Made by a program: the position numbers and the translations under genes
Notes under the pieces: generated by a model
What the model saw: the letters and a program-made list of their open reading frames with translations, nothing else
Told to the model about the DNA's origin: nothing
Databases searched by the model: none
Origin: an uncultured Lachnospiraceae bacterium
GTDB taxonomy: Bacteria > Bacillota_A > Clostridia > Lachnospirales > Lachnospiraceae
Assembly: GCA_902795715.1 (NCBI GenBank)
Contig: CADBME010000013.1
Span: 1-12,781 of the forward strand
Direction: 5' to 3'
DNA: 12,781 nt
Part shown: piece after piece, positions 1 to 7,331 of the stretch
How positions within the stretch are numbered: the stretch's first letter is position 1
Layout: each line of letters starts with the position of its first letter

Positions 1-1526
1 ATTCCTACTATGAAGTGTATCGGAAGAATCTGGAATACGATGACGTCTCTGATTTTATGAAATTCATGGATCTCAAGGATGAACCCACCGAAGGAAAGAC
101 CGAGGAAGAGAAAGAAGAGATCAGGAGAGCTTCAAAAATCAACGGTATTTCCTTTGAAGAGAGTTACAAAAGGGTTTACCCTTATAAAAGTCTGGCCTGC
201 AGGGCCATCGGTTTTACTTCGTCGGGCAATGTGGGCAACTGGGGAATCGAACAGGCTTACAGCAATACCCTGAACGGAATAAACGGACGAAATTATTACT
301 ATTTTGACCAGACCCTCAATCTTGAAAAGGCAGTTAAAAATCCCATCAATGGTAATTCGGTCGTCAGCACGCTGGATCTTCAGATTCAGCAGATCATAGA
401 AAAGAAGCTCAGGAACTATGACAAGAGGGTGGGCAGTGAGATGACCAGTATCCTGGTCATGGACCCCAACAATGGGGAAATCCTGGCCATGGCTTCCTCC
501 AATCCCTTTGATCTCAATGATCCCATGAATGAGGATTATCTGAGAATGATCTACACGGATGCTCAGATCAATGAGATGAAAAAGTACACGGAGGCAGTGG
601 AATCCGGAAGGATCAAAGAGAAAAAGAAAAGCAAAAAAAAGAAGCTCTATGATGGTTTTTATACTTTGTGGAGAAATCCTGTCATAAGTGATACCAATGA
701 ACCCGGATCCACCTACAAGCCTTTTACCGTGGCGGCCGGTCTCGAAAGCGGAGTCCTCAAAGGCAATGAACATTATTATTGTGCCGGTGCTCTGGGAGTC
801 GGCAATCGAAGTATCCACTGTTCCCATGTCCACGGGGACATATCCCTCAAGAATTCCGTGGCCAAGTCCTGCAATGTGGCCATGATGACCATAGCTTTTA
901 AAGAAAAAGAAGACATTTTCTATGCCTATCAAAACCGGTTCGGTTTCGGAAGGAAGACGGGTGTGGACCTGCCCGGAGAGGCTGATACGGGGTCCCTGGT
1001 TTACAATGCAAAAAACTATTCGTCCAGGGCGACCATAGCGACCAACTCCTTCGGCCAGAATTTTAACTGCACCATGATGCAGATGGCAGCCGGTTTTTGT
1101 TCCATCATTAATGGGGGCTATTATTATCAGCCCCGGATCGTGAAGCAGATTAAAAATGAGAACGGCGATATCATAGAAAATTACGATAAGGTTCTTCTCA
1201 GGACAACCATCTCGGAAGAAACATCCAAAACCATGCGGTCTTACCTGAGGGAAACCGTGGAGACAGGTACAGGTACCAAGGCTCAGATTGAGGGCTATAA
1301 AATCGGAGGAAAGACCGGTACAGCCGAGAAAATCCCCCGTAATAAAGAAGACTACTATGTATCCTTTATCGGATTTACCCCGGTGAAGAAACCAAGGGTT
1401 CTGATCTATGTAACCATCGACGAACCCCATGTAAAGCGTCAGGCTGATGCATCTCTGGCAGTGAATCTGGAAAGGGAATGCATGGAAGAAATCGTTGAGA
1501 TTATGGGGATAGAGCCCGGAAAATAA
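1..1526 (+). CDS. Class B penicillin-binding protein (PBP2/SpoVD family transpeptidase), 5'-truncated by window edge
   Basis: A septal or sporulation-type D,D-transpeptidase that cross-links peptidoglycan outside the membrane, normally paired with a SEDS protein such as the FtsW encoded downstream. The reading frame is open from base 3, so the N-terminus (membrane anchor and first part of the dimerisation domain) lies outside the window; 507 residues are visible. Counting from base 3, the end of the PBP dimer domain is at about residues 65-125 (GNWGIEQAYSNTLNG). The transpeptidase domain carries the catalytic SxxK as STYK at 236-239 (nt 708-719), SxN as SCN at 289-291 (nt 867-875) and KTGT at 437-440 (nt 1311-1322). 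No PASTA domain follows; the protein ends about 67 residues after KTGT, whereas B. subtilis SpoVD has a C-terminal PASTA. A Lys-rich stretch (RIKEKKKSKKKK, residues 203-214) interrupts the region before STYK. Whether it is the SpoVD-like or the vegetative PBP2B-like paralogue cannot be decided here. Confidence 0.93.
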   Translation, partial: SYYEVYRKNLEYDDVSDFMKFMDLKDEPTEGKTEEEKEEIRRASKINGISFEESYKRVYPYKSLACRAIGFTSSGNVGNWGIEQAYSNTLNGINGRNYYYFDQTLNLEKAVKNPINGNSVVSTLDLQIQQIIEKKLRNYDKRVGSEMTSILVMDPNNGEILAMASSNPFDLNDPMNEDYLRMIYTDAQINEMKKYTEAVESGRIKEKKKSKKKKLYDGFYTLWRNPVISDTNEPGSTYKPFTVAAGLESGVLKGNEHYYCAGALGVGNRSIHCSHVHGDISLKNSVAKSCNVAMMTIAFKEKEDIFYAYQNRFGFGRKTGVDLPGEADTGSLVYNAKNYSSRATIATNSFGQNFNCTMMQMAAGFCSIINGGYYYQPRIVKQIKNENGDIIENYDKVLLRTTISEETSKTMRSYLRETVETGTGTKAQIEGYKIGGKTGTAEKIPRNKEDYYVSFIGFTPVKKPRVLIYVTIDEPHVKRQADASLAVNLERECMEEIVEIMGIEPGK

Positions 1527-1542
1527 AAAAGATCAAAGCACG

Positions 1543-1582
1543 GATAAGAAGCAAAAACAAAAGTCAAAGATAAGAAGCAAAA
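1543..1582 (+). repeat. 14-bp direct repeat in the PBP-mraY spacer
   Basis: The 14-mer GATAAGAAGCAAAA occurs exactly at 1543-1556 and again at 1569-1582, and a shorter GATAAGA recurs at 1589-1595. Translated in suitable frames, both full copies read Asp-Lys-Lys-Gln, but the two copies are 26 nt apart and so lie in different frames. The 117-nt spacer between the PBP stop and mraY is otherwise purine-rich, has no visible terminator or good promoter, and probably lies within one transcript. Confidence 0.7.
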
Positions 1583-1643
1583 TCAACAGATAAGACAGTT
1601 AATATGAAAAGAGTCTTTCAGGAATGTAGAGAGGAGAATCCCT

Positions 1644-2594
1644 ATGGATCGTTCAATTGTCATGCCGGCATTGATTGCCTTTGCAGTAACTGTTCTGGCA
1701 GGTCCGGCTGTAATACGCTTTATGCACCGCTTAAAATTCGGACAATATATTCGGGATGAGGGACCCAAGTCTCATCAGAAGAAATCCGGGACCCCGACCA
1801 TGGGAGGCGTTCTCTTTCTGATCGGCCTGGCAGCCGGCTCTGCTTTTTACATACCCTCCCACCCTATGATCATACCGGTTCTCCTGACAACTACAGGATT
1901 TGCTCTGGTGGGATTCGTAGATGATTTTATCAAGGTCGTCATGAAAAGAAATCTTGGTCTGACCGCCCTTCAGAAAATGCTGATGCAGCTGGTAATCGCG
2001 GCAGCCTTTGCCATCTATCTTGTCGTGTTTTCCGGTATCGGAACGGAGATCCTGATTCCCTTCACGGGCACTCACCTGCAGCTGGGCTGGTTCTACCTGC
2101 CGATAGTCATCTTTGTCCTGGTGGGAACCGTAAACGGGTCTAATTTTACAGACGGATTGGACGGACTGGCCTCGAGCGTTACCGTGGTGATTGCCATTTT
2201 CCTTACGGTAAGCTCTGTCAGCTTCGGGGCGGGACTTCATCCGATAACATCGGCAATGCTGGGAGGTCTTCTGGGCTTCTTGTGGTATAACACCTATCCT
2301 GCAAAAATTTTTATGGGCGATACAGGATCTCTGGCTCTGGGAGGCTTTGTGGCCTCGTCAGCTTTTCTGATGAAAATTCCCCTGTGGATTCCCATTATCG
2401 CCTTTATTTATTTCATAGAAGTTGTTTCGGTTATCATTCAGGTCTTCTGGTTTAAAAGGACCGGAAACCGGGTATTTCGCATGGCGCCTATTCACCATCA
2501 TTATGAGCTGGGGGGATGGCCGGAGACAAAAGTTGTCTCCATATTTACCATAGTGACAGCAATCCTCTGCCTCATAGGAATGGCCGGTATGTAA
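1644..2594 (+). CDS. mraY: Phospho-N-acetylmuramoyl-pentapeptide transferase MraY
   Basis: Integral membrane enzyme that transfers phospho-MurNAc-pentapeptide from the UDP precursor to undecaprenyl phosphate, making lipid I, the first membrane step of peptidoglycan synthesis. The 316 residues are close to the usual clostridial length and contain about ten hydrophobic segments. Family motifs are all present: DEGPKSHQKKSGTPTMGG at 38-55, the Asp pair in VDDF at 92-95, NFTDGLDG at 167-174, FMGDTGS at 223-229 (catalytic-type Asp226) and the histidine motif APIHHHYE at 281-288. The ATG at 1644 is preceded by GAGGAG (1631-1636) with a 7-nt spacer. It lies 117 bp after the PBP stop and 33 bp before murD; murE and murF, often placed upstream of mraY, are not here. 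Confidence 0.98.
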   Translation: MDRSIVMPALIAFAVTVLAGPAVIRFMHRLKFGQYIRDEGPKSHQKKSGTPTMGGVLFLIGLAAGSAFYIPSHPMIIPVLLTTTGFALVGFVDDFIKVVMKRNLGLTALQKMLMQLVIAAAFAIYLVVFSGIGTEILIPFTGTHLQLGWFYLPIVIFVLVGTVNGSNFTDGLDGLASSVTVVIAIFLTVSSVSFGAGLHPITSAMLGGLLGFLWYNTYPAKIFMGDTGSLALGGFVASSAFLMKIPLWIPIIAFIYFIEVVSVIIQVFWFKRTGNRVFRMAPIHHHYELGGWPETKVVSIFTIVTAILCLIGMAGM

Positions 2595-2627
2595 TTAGGC
2601 GAAAAGGAACAAGGAGGTTATGACAAA

Positions 2628-3983
2628 ATGGAACTGAAAAATATGAAAATACTGGTCGCAGGTGCAGGTGTAAGCGGAATCGGCGCAGCCATGCTCCTGG
2701 GGAAAAAAGGGATTCCTGCTGCCATATACGATGGAAAAGAAGATCTGGACAGGAAAAAGGTCCGGGAAGCAGCCGGGAATCCTGAGGGACTGACTTTTGA
2801 ACTTGGCCCCTACAGGGACCAGCTGGCTGACCAATACGACATGATGATCCTCAGTCCCGGAATTTCTGTGGACAGTCCCATGGCCAGGAGCTTTCTTGAT
2901 CGAAATAAACCTGTCTGGGGTGAGATTGAACTTGCGGCCTTTTTCGCAAAAGGGAAAATTGCTGCCATTACCGGAACCAACGGAAAAACCACAACCACAG
3001 CTCTGACAGGAAAGATACTGGAAGCATGGTATGATTCGGTCTTTGTGGTAGGAAACATCGGCATTCCCTTTACCAGGGTTGCTGCGGATACCCGGGATGA
3101 CAGCGTGATCGCCGCCGAGATCAGCAGTTTTCAGCTGGAAACATGCCATGATTTCCGCCCGGAAGTCAGCGCCGTCCTCAATGTGACTCCCGATCACCTG
3201 GACCGTCATGGGACCATGGAAAACTATGCGGATATGAAATTCTCCATCTGCAAAAACCAGGACCGGGGCCAGGTCATGATATTGAATTATGATGATCCCA
3301 TCACCAGGGAGATGGGCCGCAAAACCCCCGCCCGCCCTGTCTATTTCAGCAGAAGTCAGAATCTGGAAGAAGGCATTGTCATCCTCAACGGCTGCTTCAC
3401 CATACGTGAGGGAGGAAGAAATATCCCGGTCTGCACGACAGATGAGATTCGCCTTCTGGGGAGCCACAATCAGGAGAATGTCCTTGCGGCCATCGGAATC
3501 GGTTATTATATGGGGGTTCCGGTACCCCGGATCCGGGAAGCCGTATGTGCCTTTACGGCTGTGGAACACAGGATCGAGTATGTGAGAACAGTCGATGGAG
3601 TCGATTACTATAATGATTCCAAGGGAACCAATCCGGATGCCGCCATCAAAGCGGTCGAAGCCATGGTAAAGCCCACCGTACTGATCGGGGGAGGCTATGA
3701 TAAGAAAGCCTCCTATAATGAATGGATCCGGTCTTTTCCCGGCAAGGTAAAAACTCTTGTCCTGGTCGGACAGACAGCCGATGCCATTGAAAAGACAGCA
3801 AAAGAAGAAGGATTTAGTGATATCCGCAGAGCGGATACCTTCGATGAAGCAGTCAGGATGGCCAAAGAGGCGGCATGTCCCGGTGACGCCGTCCTGCTTT
3901 CGCCGGCCTGTGCCAGCTGGGGAATGTTTAAGAATTATGAAGAAAGAGGCAGGATCTTCAAGGAGATCGTGGAACATTTTTAA
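2628..3983 (+). CDS. murD: UDP-N-acetylmuramoyl-L-alanine--D-glutamate ligase MurD
   Basis: Cytoplasmic ATP-dependent Mur ligase that adds D-glutamate to UDP-MurNAc-L-Ala. The 451-residue protein shows the three-domain plan. The N-terminal UDP-binding domain has GAGVSGIGAA at 12-21. The central ATPase has the P-loop GTNGKTTT at 116-123, AEISSFQLE at 163-171, NVTPDHLDRHG at 185-195 and Lys204 in the position usually carbamylated. The C-terminal domain starts near 310 with EHRIE, NDSKGTNP at 329-336 and LLSPACASWGMFKNYEERG at 423-441. HN at 280-281 is the conserved Mur ligase pair. The start ATG has AAGGAGG at 2611-2617, 10 nt upstream; an in-frame ATG at 2643 is less well placed. The stop codon overlaps the ftsW ribosome binding site, so translation of the two genes is probably coupled. 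Confidence 0.98.
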   Translation: MELKNMKILVAGAGVSGIGAAMLLGKKGIPAAIYDGKEDLDRKKVREAAGNPEGLTFELGPYRDQLADQYDMMILSPGISVDSPMARSFLDRNKPVWGEIELAAFFAKGKIAAITGTNGKTTTTALTGKILEAWYDSVFVVGNIGIPFTRVAADTRDDSVIAAEISSFQLETCHDFRPEVSAVLNVTPDHLDRHGTMENYADMKFSICKNQDRGQVMILNYDDPITREMGRKTPARPVYFSRSQNLEEGIVILNGCFTIREGGRNIPVCTTDEIRLLGSHNQENVLAAIGIGYYMGVPVPRIREAVCAFTAVEHRIEYVRTVDGVDYYNDSKGTNPDAAIKAVEAMVKPTVLIGGGYDKKASYNEWIRSFPGKVKTLVLVGQTADAIEKTAKEEGFSDIRRADTFDEAVRMAKEAACPGDAVLLSPACASWGMFKNYEERGRIFKEIVEHF

Positions 3984-3997
3984 GAGGAGTGACGTTC

Positions 3998-5143
3998 ATG
4001 CCCAGAAATCGTGCAAGAAGAAGCGCTGCAGCAGCAGCCGACAGAAAGAGAAGAGAGGAACGCCCTCATTTTATGGATTATGCGACTCTCTTTCTGGTAT
4101 TGTTCCTGCTGGGATTCGGCCTTGTCATCCTCTTTTCCACCAGCTCTTACCGGGGAAGTATGCTCTATGGAGATACAGCCCACTGGCTCAAACGGCAGGG
4201 CTTCTTCGCCATCATCGGCGTTCTGCTCATGTTTCTGGTGTCAAGGATCGATTACCATCTCCTGTCTTTTAAATTGATAGCAATCGGAGACTACATGTTT
4301 ATTCTGGCTCTCCTGGCGGCCACCATGGCTATCGGCTATGCCAGCCACGGATCCCAGAGATGGCTGAGTGTAGGTCCCATCAGTTTCCAGCCTTCCGAGC
4401 TGGCCAAGGTCTGCCTGATTGTCTTTATGGCCTGGTTTCTGTCTACACAGGCAGAAGATATGCAGAGATGGACTTCACTGTGGAAGCCTTATTTCTTTGC
4501 CATTTTCCTGATTGTTATCGTTGCGGTCGAGAATCTGTCGACGGCGGTAATTCTTCTTTTGATTACGACCATCATGGTCTTCGTGGTTAATCCCAGGTAT
4601 ATCCCTTTCTTCGTTTTGGCAGGTCTGGGTGCTGCCGGTGTCTGGTTCATGATCCAGCAGCAAGGTTACCGGATGTCCAGAATTGAGGTCTGGCTGAGCC
4701 CGGAGACCGCGGAGAACGGAGAACAGACCATGGCCGCTCTCTATGCCATCGGGTCCGGGGGACTCTTTGGAAAGGGACTGGGTCAGAGCATGCAGAAGAT
4801 GATCTTACCGGAAGCCTACAATGATATGATTTTTTCTATTATCTGTGAGGAGCTGGGCCTTTTTGGAGCCATCTGTGTTATCCTCCTCTTTGCCGTGCTC
4901 CTGTGGCGTTTTCTGATTATTGCCATGACGGCTCCCGACCTGTTCGGATCCATGCTGGTGGTCGGTGTCCTGGCCCACATCGGAACCCAGGTCTTTGTTA
5001 ATATTGCGGTAGCAACCAATATCGCCCCCAACACCGGAATCCCCCTGCCCTTTATCAGTTACGGAGGAAGCTCCCTGATTTTCCTCCTGGCGGAAATCGG
5101 GCTGGTGCTTTCAGTATCACGCTATATCCGAATCCGAAGGTAG
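3998..5143 (+). CDS. ftsW: SEDS peptidoglycan glycosyltransferase FtsW (FtsW/SpoVE type)
   Basis: Polytopic membrane protein that polymerises lipid II glycan strands at the septum together with a class B PBP. The frame stays open to a GTG at 3989, but the ATG at 3998 is preferred because GAGGAG at 3984-3989 sits 8 nt before it; this gives 381 residues. After a basic, Ala/Arg-rich cytoplasmic tail (1-25) come about ten hydrophobic segments. Recognisable SEDS motifs are GSQRWL at 118-123, FQPSELAK at 130-137, PEAYNDMIF at 271-279 with Asp276 aligned to the catalytic aspartate of FtsW/RodA, and PFISYGGSS at 351-359. The PDxGT motif of many family members is ENLST here (178-182). The gene starts 14 bp after murD and ends 9 bp before ftsQ; murG does not follow it. 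A SpoVE-like role cannot be excluded. Confidence 0.95.
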   Translation: MPRNRARRSAAAAADRKRREERPHFMDYATLFLVLFLLGFGLVILFSTSSYRGSMLYGDTAHWLKRQGFFAIIGVLLMFLVSRIDYHLLSFKLIAIGDYMFILALLAATMAIGYASHGSQRWLSVGPISFQPSELAKVCLIVFMAWFLSTQAEDMQRWTSLWKPYFFAIFLIVIVAVENLSTAVILLLITTIMVFVVNPRYIPFFVLAGLGAAGVWFMIQQQGYRMSRIEVWLSPETAENGEQTMAALYAIGSGGLFGKGLGQSMQKMILPEAYNDMIFSIICEELGLFGAICVILLFAVLLWRFLIIAMTAPDLFGSMLVVGVLAHIGTQVFVNIAVATNIAPNTGIPLPFISYGGSSLIFLLAEIGLVLSVSRYIRIRR

Positions 5144-5152
5144 GAAAAAAGT

Positions 5153-5914
5153 ATGAAGACGAAGAAGAAAATGACCCCCCTGGGAAAAAGAAGGAGGAGA
5201 AGAAAGAGAATCAGGCTCCTTATCCTGCTTCTTCTGCTTACAGGGATCGGTCTGGGAAGCTATTATACAGTAAAATGCTGCAGGATCCGGAAGATTAAGG
5301 TGCGGGGTAATATAACCTACACTCCGGGAGAGATTGAAAATCAGATAAAAAAGGAAGATTATGTACCCAATTCCCTGATCATGACCATTCATAACCGGAT
5401 ATTCCACTTTAGCTACCTCCCCTTCATTGATCATATGAAAATGAGCTTGAATCCGGGAAAACCGGATATCCTGCTGGTTGATGTCAAAGAGAAGCCCCGG
5501 GCAGGGGTTTTTGAATACATGAACAAATTCTTTTATTTTAATGAAGACGGATATGTCATGGAGAGCAGGAACAGTCTTTTTGAAAATGTTCCTATTGTCA
5601 CCGGTGTCGAATTCAGCGAAGTGAAACCGGGAGAGAAGATTCGTGCAAAGGGTGACTATTGTGACAGTGTGGTAGCTCTGGTCCGGGGAATCCGCAACAA
5701 TGAGCTGGCAGTCTATGAGATTCATTTTGACAATGAAAATGATATCACTCTGGACTGCGGACAATTCAAGGTCTACCTTGGGCCTCCCTCATCACTGGAT
5801 GAAAAAATGGCTAAGATTCCTTCCATACTTGAAGCGGTTTCTCAGGAACATGACAGCGGTACCATAGATATGCACCTGTATACGGAGGATAAGGAATATA
5901 TAACTTTCCGATGA
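5153..5914 (+). CDS. ftsQ: Cell division protein FtsQ/DivIB
   Basis: Bitopic divisome protein that links FtsL/DivIC-type partners and controls septal FtsW-PBP activity. The 253-residue protein has a very basic cytoplasmic N-terminus (KTKKK and GKRRRRRKR within residues 2-19), one membrane segment at about 21-40, and an extracytoplasmic POTRA domain beginning near 44 with IRKIKVRGN and continuing to about 115. The following beta-domain contains KEKPRAGVFEYMNKFFYFNEDGYV. Family recognition rests on this layout and on the position in the dcw cluster; sequence conservation in FtsQ is always low. The start ATG is 9 bp after the ftsW stop with only a weak upstream AGGA. An in-frame ATG at 5171 is possible, but the longer form keeps the whole basic tail. 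No T-rich terminator follows. Confidence 0.9.
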   Translation: MKTKKKMTPLGKRRRRRKRIRLLILLLLLTGIGLGSYYTVKCCRIRKIKVRGNITYTPGEIENQIKKEDYVPNSLIMTIHNRIFHFSYLPFIDHMKMSLNPGKPDILLVDVKEKPRAGVFEYMNKFFYFNEDGYVMESRNSLFENVPIVTGVEFSEVKPGEKIRAKGDYCDSVVALVRGIRNNELAVYEIHFDNENDITLDCGQFKVYLGPPSSLDEKMAKIPSILEAVSQEHDSGTIDMHLYTEDKEYITFR

Positions 5915-5919
5915 TTTTC

Positions 5920-5937
5920 CGACCGGGCAGTCGGTCG
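5920..5937 (+). other. Short GC-rich hairpin/palindrome after ftsQ
   Basis: CGACCG (5920-5925) and CGGTCG (5932-5937) form a perfect 6-bp stem around the loop GGCAGT, six bases after the ftsQ stop. It is not followed by a T-run, so it is not a standard intrinsic terminator. It could be an RNA-processing or stability hairpin at the end of the dcw transcript, or a protein-binding palindrome near the ftsZ promoter. Function is unknown. Confidence 0.5.
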
Positions 5938-5996
5938 CCAAAAGAGGACATTAGTGGATATTTCGTAATTATTTTTAAAAAAACCACAATATATAG

Positions 5997-6025
5997 TTGA
6001 TTATTTAGTAAAAAAAAAGTATTAT
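5997..6025 (+). promoter_or_regulatory. Sigma-A-type promoter for ftsZ
   Basis: TTGATT (5997-6002) and TATTAT (6020-6025) are separated by exactly 17 bp in a strongly AT-rich 173-bp gap, with an A-tract filling the spacer. Transcription would start near 6032, leaving a leader of about 55 nt. That leader can form a small GGAAA/TTTCC hairpin (6049-6053 with 6063-6067) just before the ribosome binding site. This implies that ftsZ can be transcribed independently of the upstream cell wall genes. Confidence 0.65.
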
Positions 6026-6072
6026 ATAAGCTAAGATGGATTAATTTTGGAAATCAATTTGTTTTCCGTGAA

Positions 6073-6079
6073 AAGGAGG
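6073..6079 (+). promoter_or_regulatory. Ribosome binding site that sets the TTG start of ftsZ
   Basis: AAGGAGG lies 8 nt before TTG at 6088, which is ideal spacing. It is 20 nt from the next in-frame ATG (6100), which is too far. The Shine-Dalgarno position therefore supports initiation at TTG. Confidence 0.8.
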
Positions 6080-6087
6080 AGAAGACT

Positions 6088-7257
6088 TTGCTGGAAATTA
6101 TGACGAATGAAGAATTAGGGCAGGCCAAAATACTGGTGGTTGGTGTCGGCGGAGCCGGCAACAATGCGGTTAACCGCATGGTGAGTGAATCGATCGAGGG
6201 CGTGGAGCTGATTGGAATCAATACCGACCGGCAGGCCCTGGACCTTTGCAAGGCAGCTACCAGAGTTCAGATCGGGGAGAAACTGACCAAGGGTCTTGGA
6301 GCAGGAGCTAAACCGGAAATCGGTGAGGCTGCAGTTGAAGAGAACCGTGAAGAGATTACCGAACTGTTAAAAGATGCGGATATGGTTTTTGTTACCTGCG
6401 GTATGGGCGGCGGCACCGGCACCGGAGCAGCACCCGTCGTAGCAGAAATAGCCAAGGACCTGGGCATTCTCACAGTCGGAGTCGTTACCAAGCCCTTTAT
6501 TTTTGAAGGCAAACCCCGTATGAATAATGCCCTGTCCGGTATCGGCAGATTAAAAGAGCATGTAGATACTCTGATAATCATACCCAATGACAAGCTTCTC
6601 CAGATTTGTGATAAGCGCACATCCATCAAGGAAGCATTCAATAAAGCAGATGAAGTTCTGCAGCAGGGCGTGCAGGGAATTACGGACCTGATTTTCAAAC
6701 CGGGTCTGATCAACCTGGACTTTGCAGATATCCAGACAGTTATGAGAGATAAGGGCATTGCCCATATCGGAATCGGAAGCGGAAAGGGAGATGACAAGGC
6801 TGTAGAGGCCATCAAGGTTGCTATGGAAAGTCCCCTGCTCGAGACGACAGTCAGCGGAGCATCGGATATTATCATCAACTTCTCCGGCGATGTAGGAATC
6901 CAGGAAGTTTACGAAGCTGTTTCCTATCTGACCGAAGTAGCCGGAGACGAGGCCAATATCATTTTCGGTAATGTGGAAAGTGATGATGTTCCGGAAGATG
7001 AAGTCTCCATCACCATCATCGCCACCGGTCTTCGCGATGTGTCCGGCACAGGAAGCCGGCCAAAAGAGGAAAAGGCTCCGGAAAAAGCAGGAAGCTTTTC
7101 CGGACAGCAAGCGTCAGTCAGCCGTCAGCCCCGTGAAAGTGCTTTGGCTGCACAAGCTCCGGCAAGACCGGCAGGGGAAGCTGCTGCCAGACCTGCAGCA
7201 GAAGGCGATACAGGAGAAGTGGGAATCAAAATTCCCGAGTTTCTCCTCAGAAGGTAA
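6088..7257 (+). CDS. ftsZ: Cell division GTPase FtsZ
   Basis: Tubulin homologue that polymerises into the cytokinetic Z-ring and recruits the divisome. The protein has 389 residues from a TTG start supported by the ribosome binding site; the resulting MLEI opening matches what I recall of clostridial FtsZ. The GTP-binding half shows [13 protein letters not shown] at 19-31, NTDRQAL at 45-51, the tubulin signature GGGTGTG at 107-113, and [15 protein letters not shown] at 146-160. The T7 loop NLDFADI at 209-215 carries the GTPase-activating acidic residues Asp211 and Asp214. A low-complexity Ala/Pro/Glu-rich linker runs from about 317 to 375, and the C-terminal peptide [11 protein letters not shown] (379-389) is the usual docking site for membrane tethers. 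No ftsA precedes it, so another tether (SepF type) would have to be encoded elsewhere. Confidence 0.99.
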   Translation: MLEIMTNEELGQAKILVVGVGGAGNNAVNRMVSESIEGVELIGINTDRQALDLCKAATRVQIGEKLTKGLGAGAKPEIGEAAVEENREEITELLKDADMVFVTCGMGGGTGTGAAPVVAEIAKDLGILTVGVVTKPFIFEGKPRMNNALSGIGRLKEHVDTLIIIPNDKLLQICDKRTSIKEAFNKADEVLQQGVQGITDLIFKPGLINLDFADIQTVMRDKGIAHIGIGSGKGDDKAVEAIKVAMESPLLETTVSGASDIIINFSGDVGIQEVYEAVSYLTEVAGDEANIIFGNVESDDVPEDEVSITIIATGLRDVSGTGSRPKEEKAPEKAGSFSGQQASVSRQPRESALAAQAPARPAGEAAARPAAEGDTGEVGIKIPEFLLRR

Positions 7258-7263
7258 ATGTCA

Positions 7264-7310
7264 GTCAGGATAATCTGACCTGTGCGGTGATTTGCGCAGG
7301 CTGCAGATTA
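7264..7310 (+). promoter_or_regulatory. Nested stem-loop between ftsZ and cinA
   Basis: TAATCTG (7271-7277) pairs with CAGATTA (7304-7310), enclosing CCTGTGC (7279-7285) paired with GCGCAGG (7294-7300, one G-T pair) around an 8-nt loop. An alternative GTCAG/CTGAC hairpin (7264-7268 with 7275-7279) would compete with the 5' side of the large stem. No T-run follows, and the cinA ribosome binding site lies about ten bases downstream. Possible roles are mRNA processing or 3' protection of ftsZ, or reduction of read-through into cinA. Function is inferred only from the structure. Confidence 0.5.
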
Positions 7311-7331
7311 CCATGAAGGGAAGGATGAATT

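Noticed and set aside
633..640. A8 run as a programmed frameshift site in the PBP gene
   Set aside because: The zero frame continues through all downstream catalytic motifs and there is no stimulatory structure or alternative product; at most a slippage-prone tract.
132..1430. Long open frame on the minus strand opposite the penicillin-binding protein
   Set aside because: It is antisense to a gene with all active-site motifs, lacks a recognisable family or a good ribosome binding site, and reads as low-complexity His/Gly/Ile-rich shadow sequence.
3508..3535. GC-rich self-complementary stretch in murD (GGGGT/ACCCC)
   Set aside because: Lies inside conserved coding sequence and can be explained by codon choice; no regulatory context.
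2595..3977. 460-codon open frame on the minus strand opposite murD
   Set aside because: It mirrors murD almost end to end; MurD motifs are complete and the reverse translation shows no family signature.
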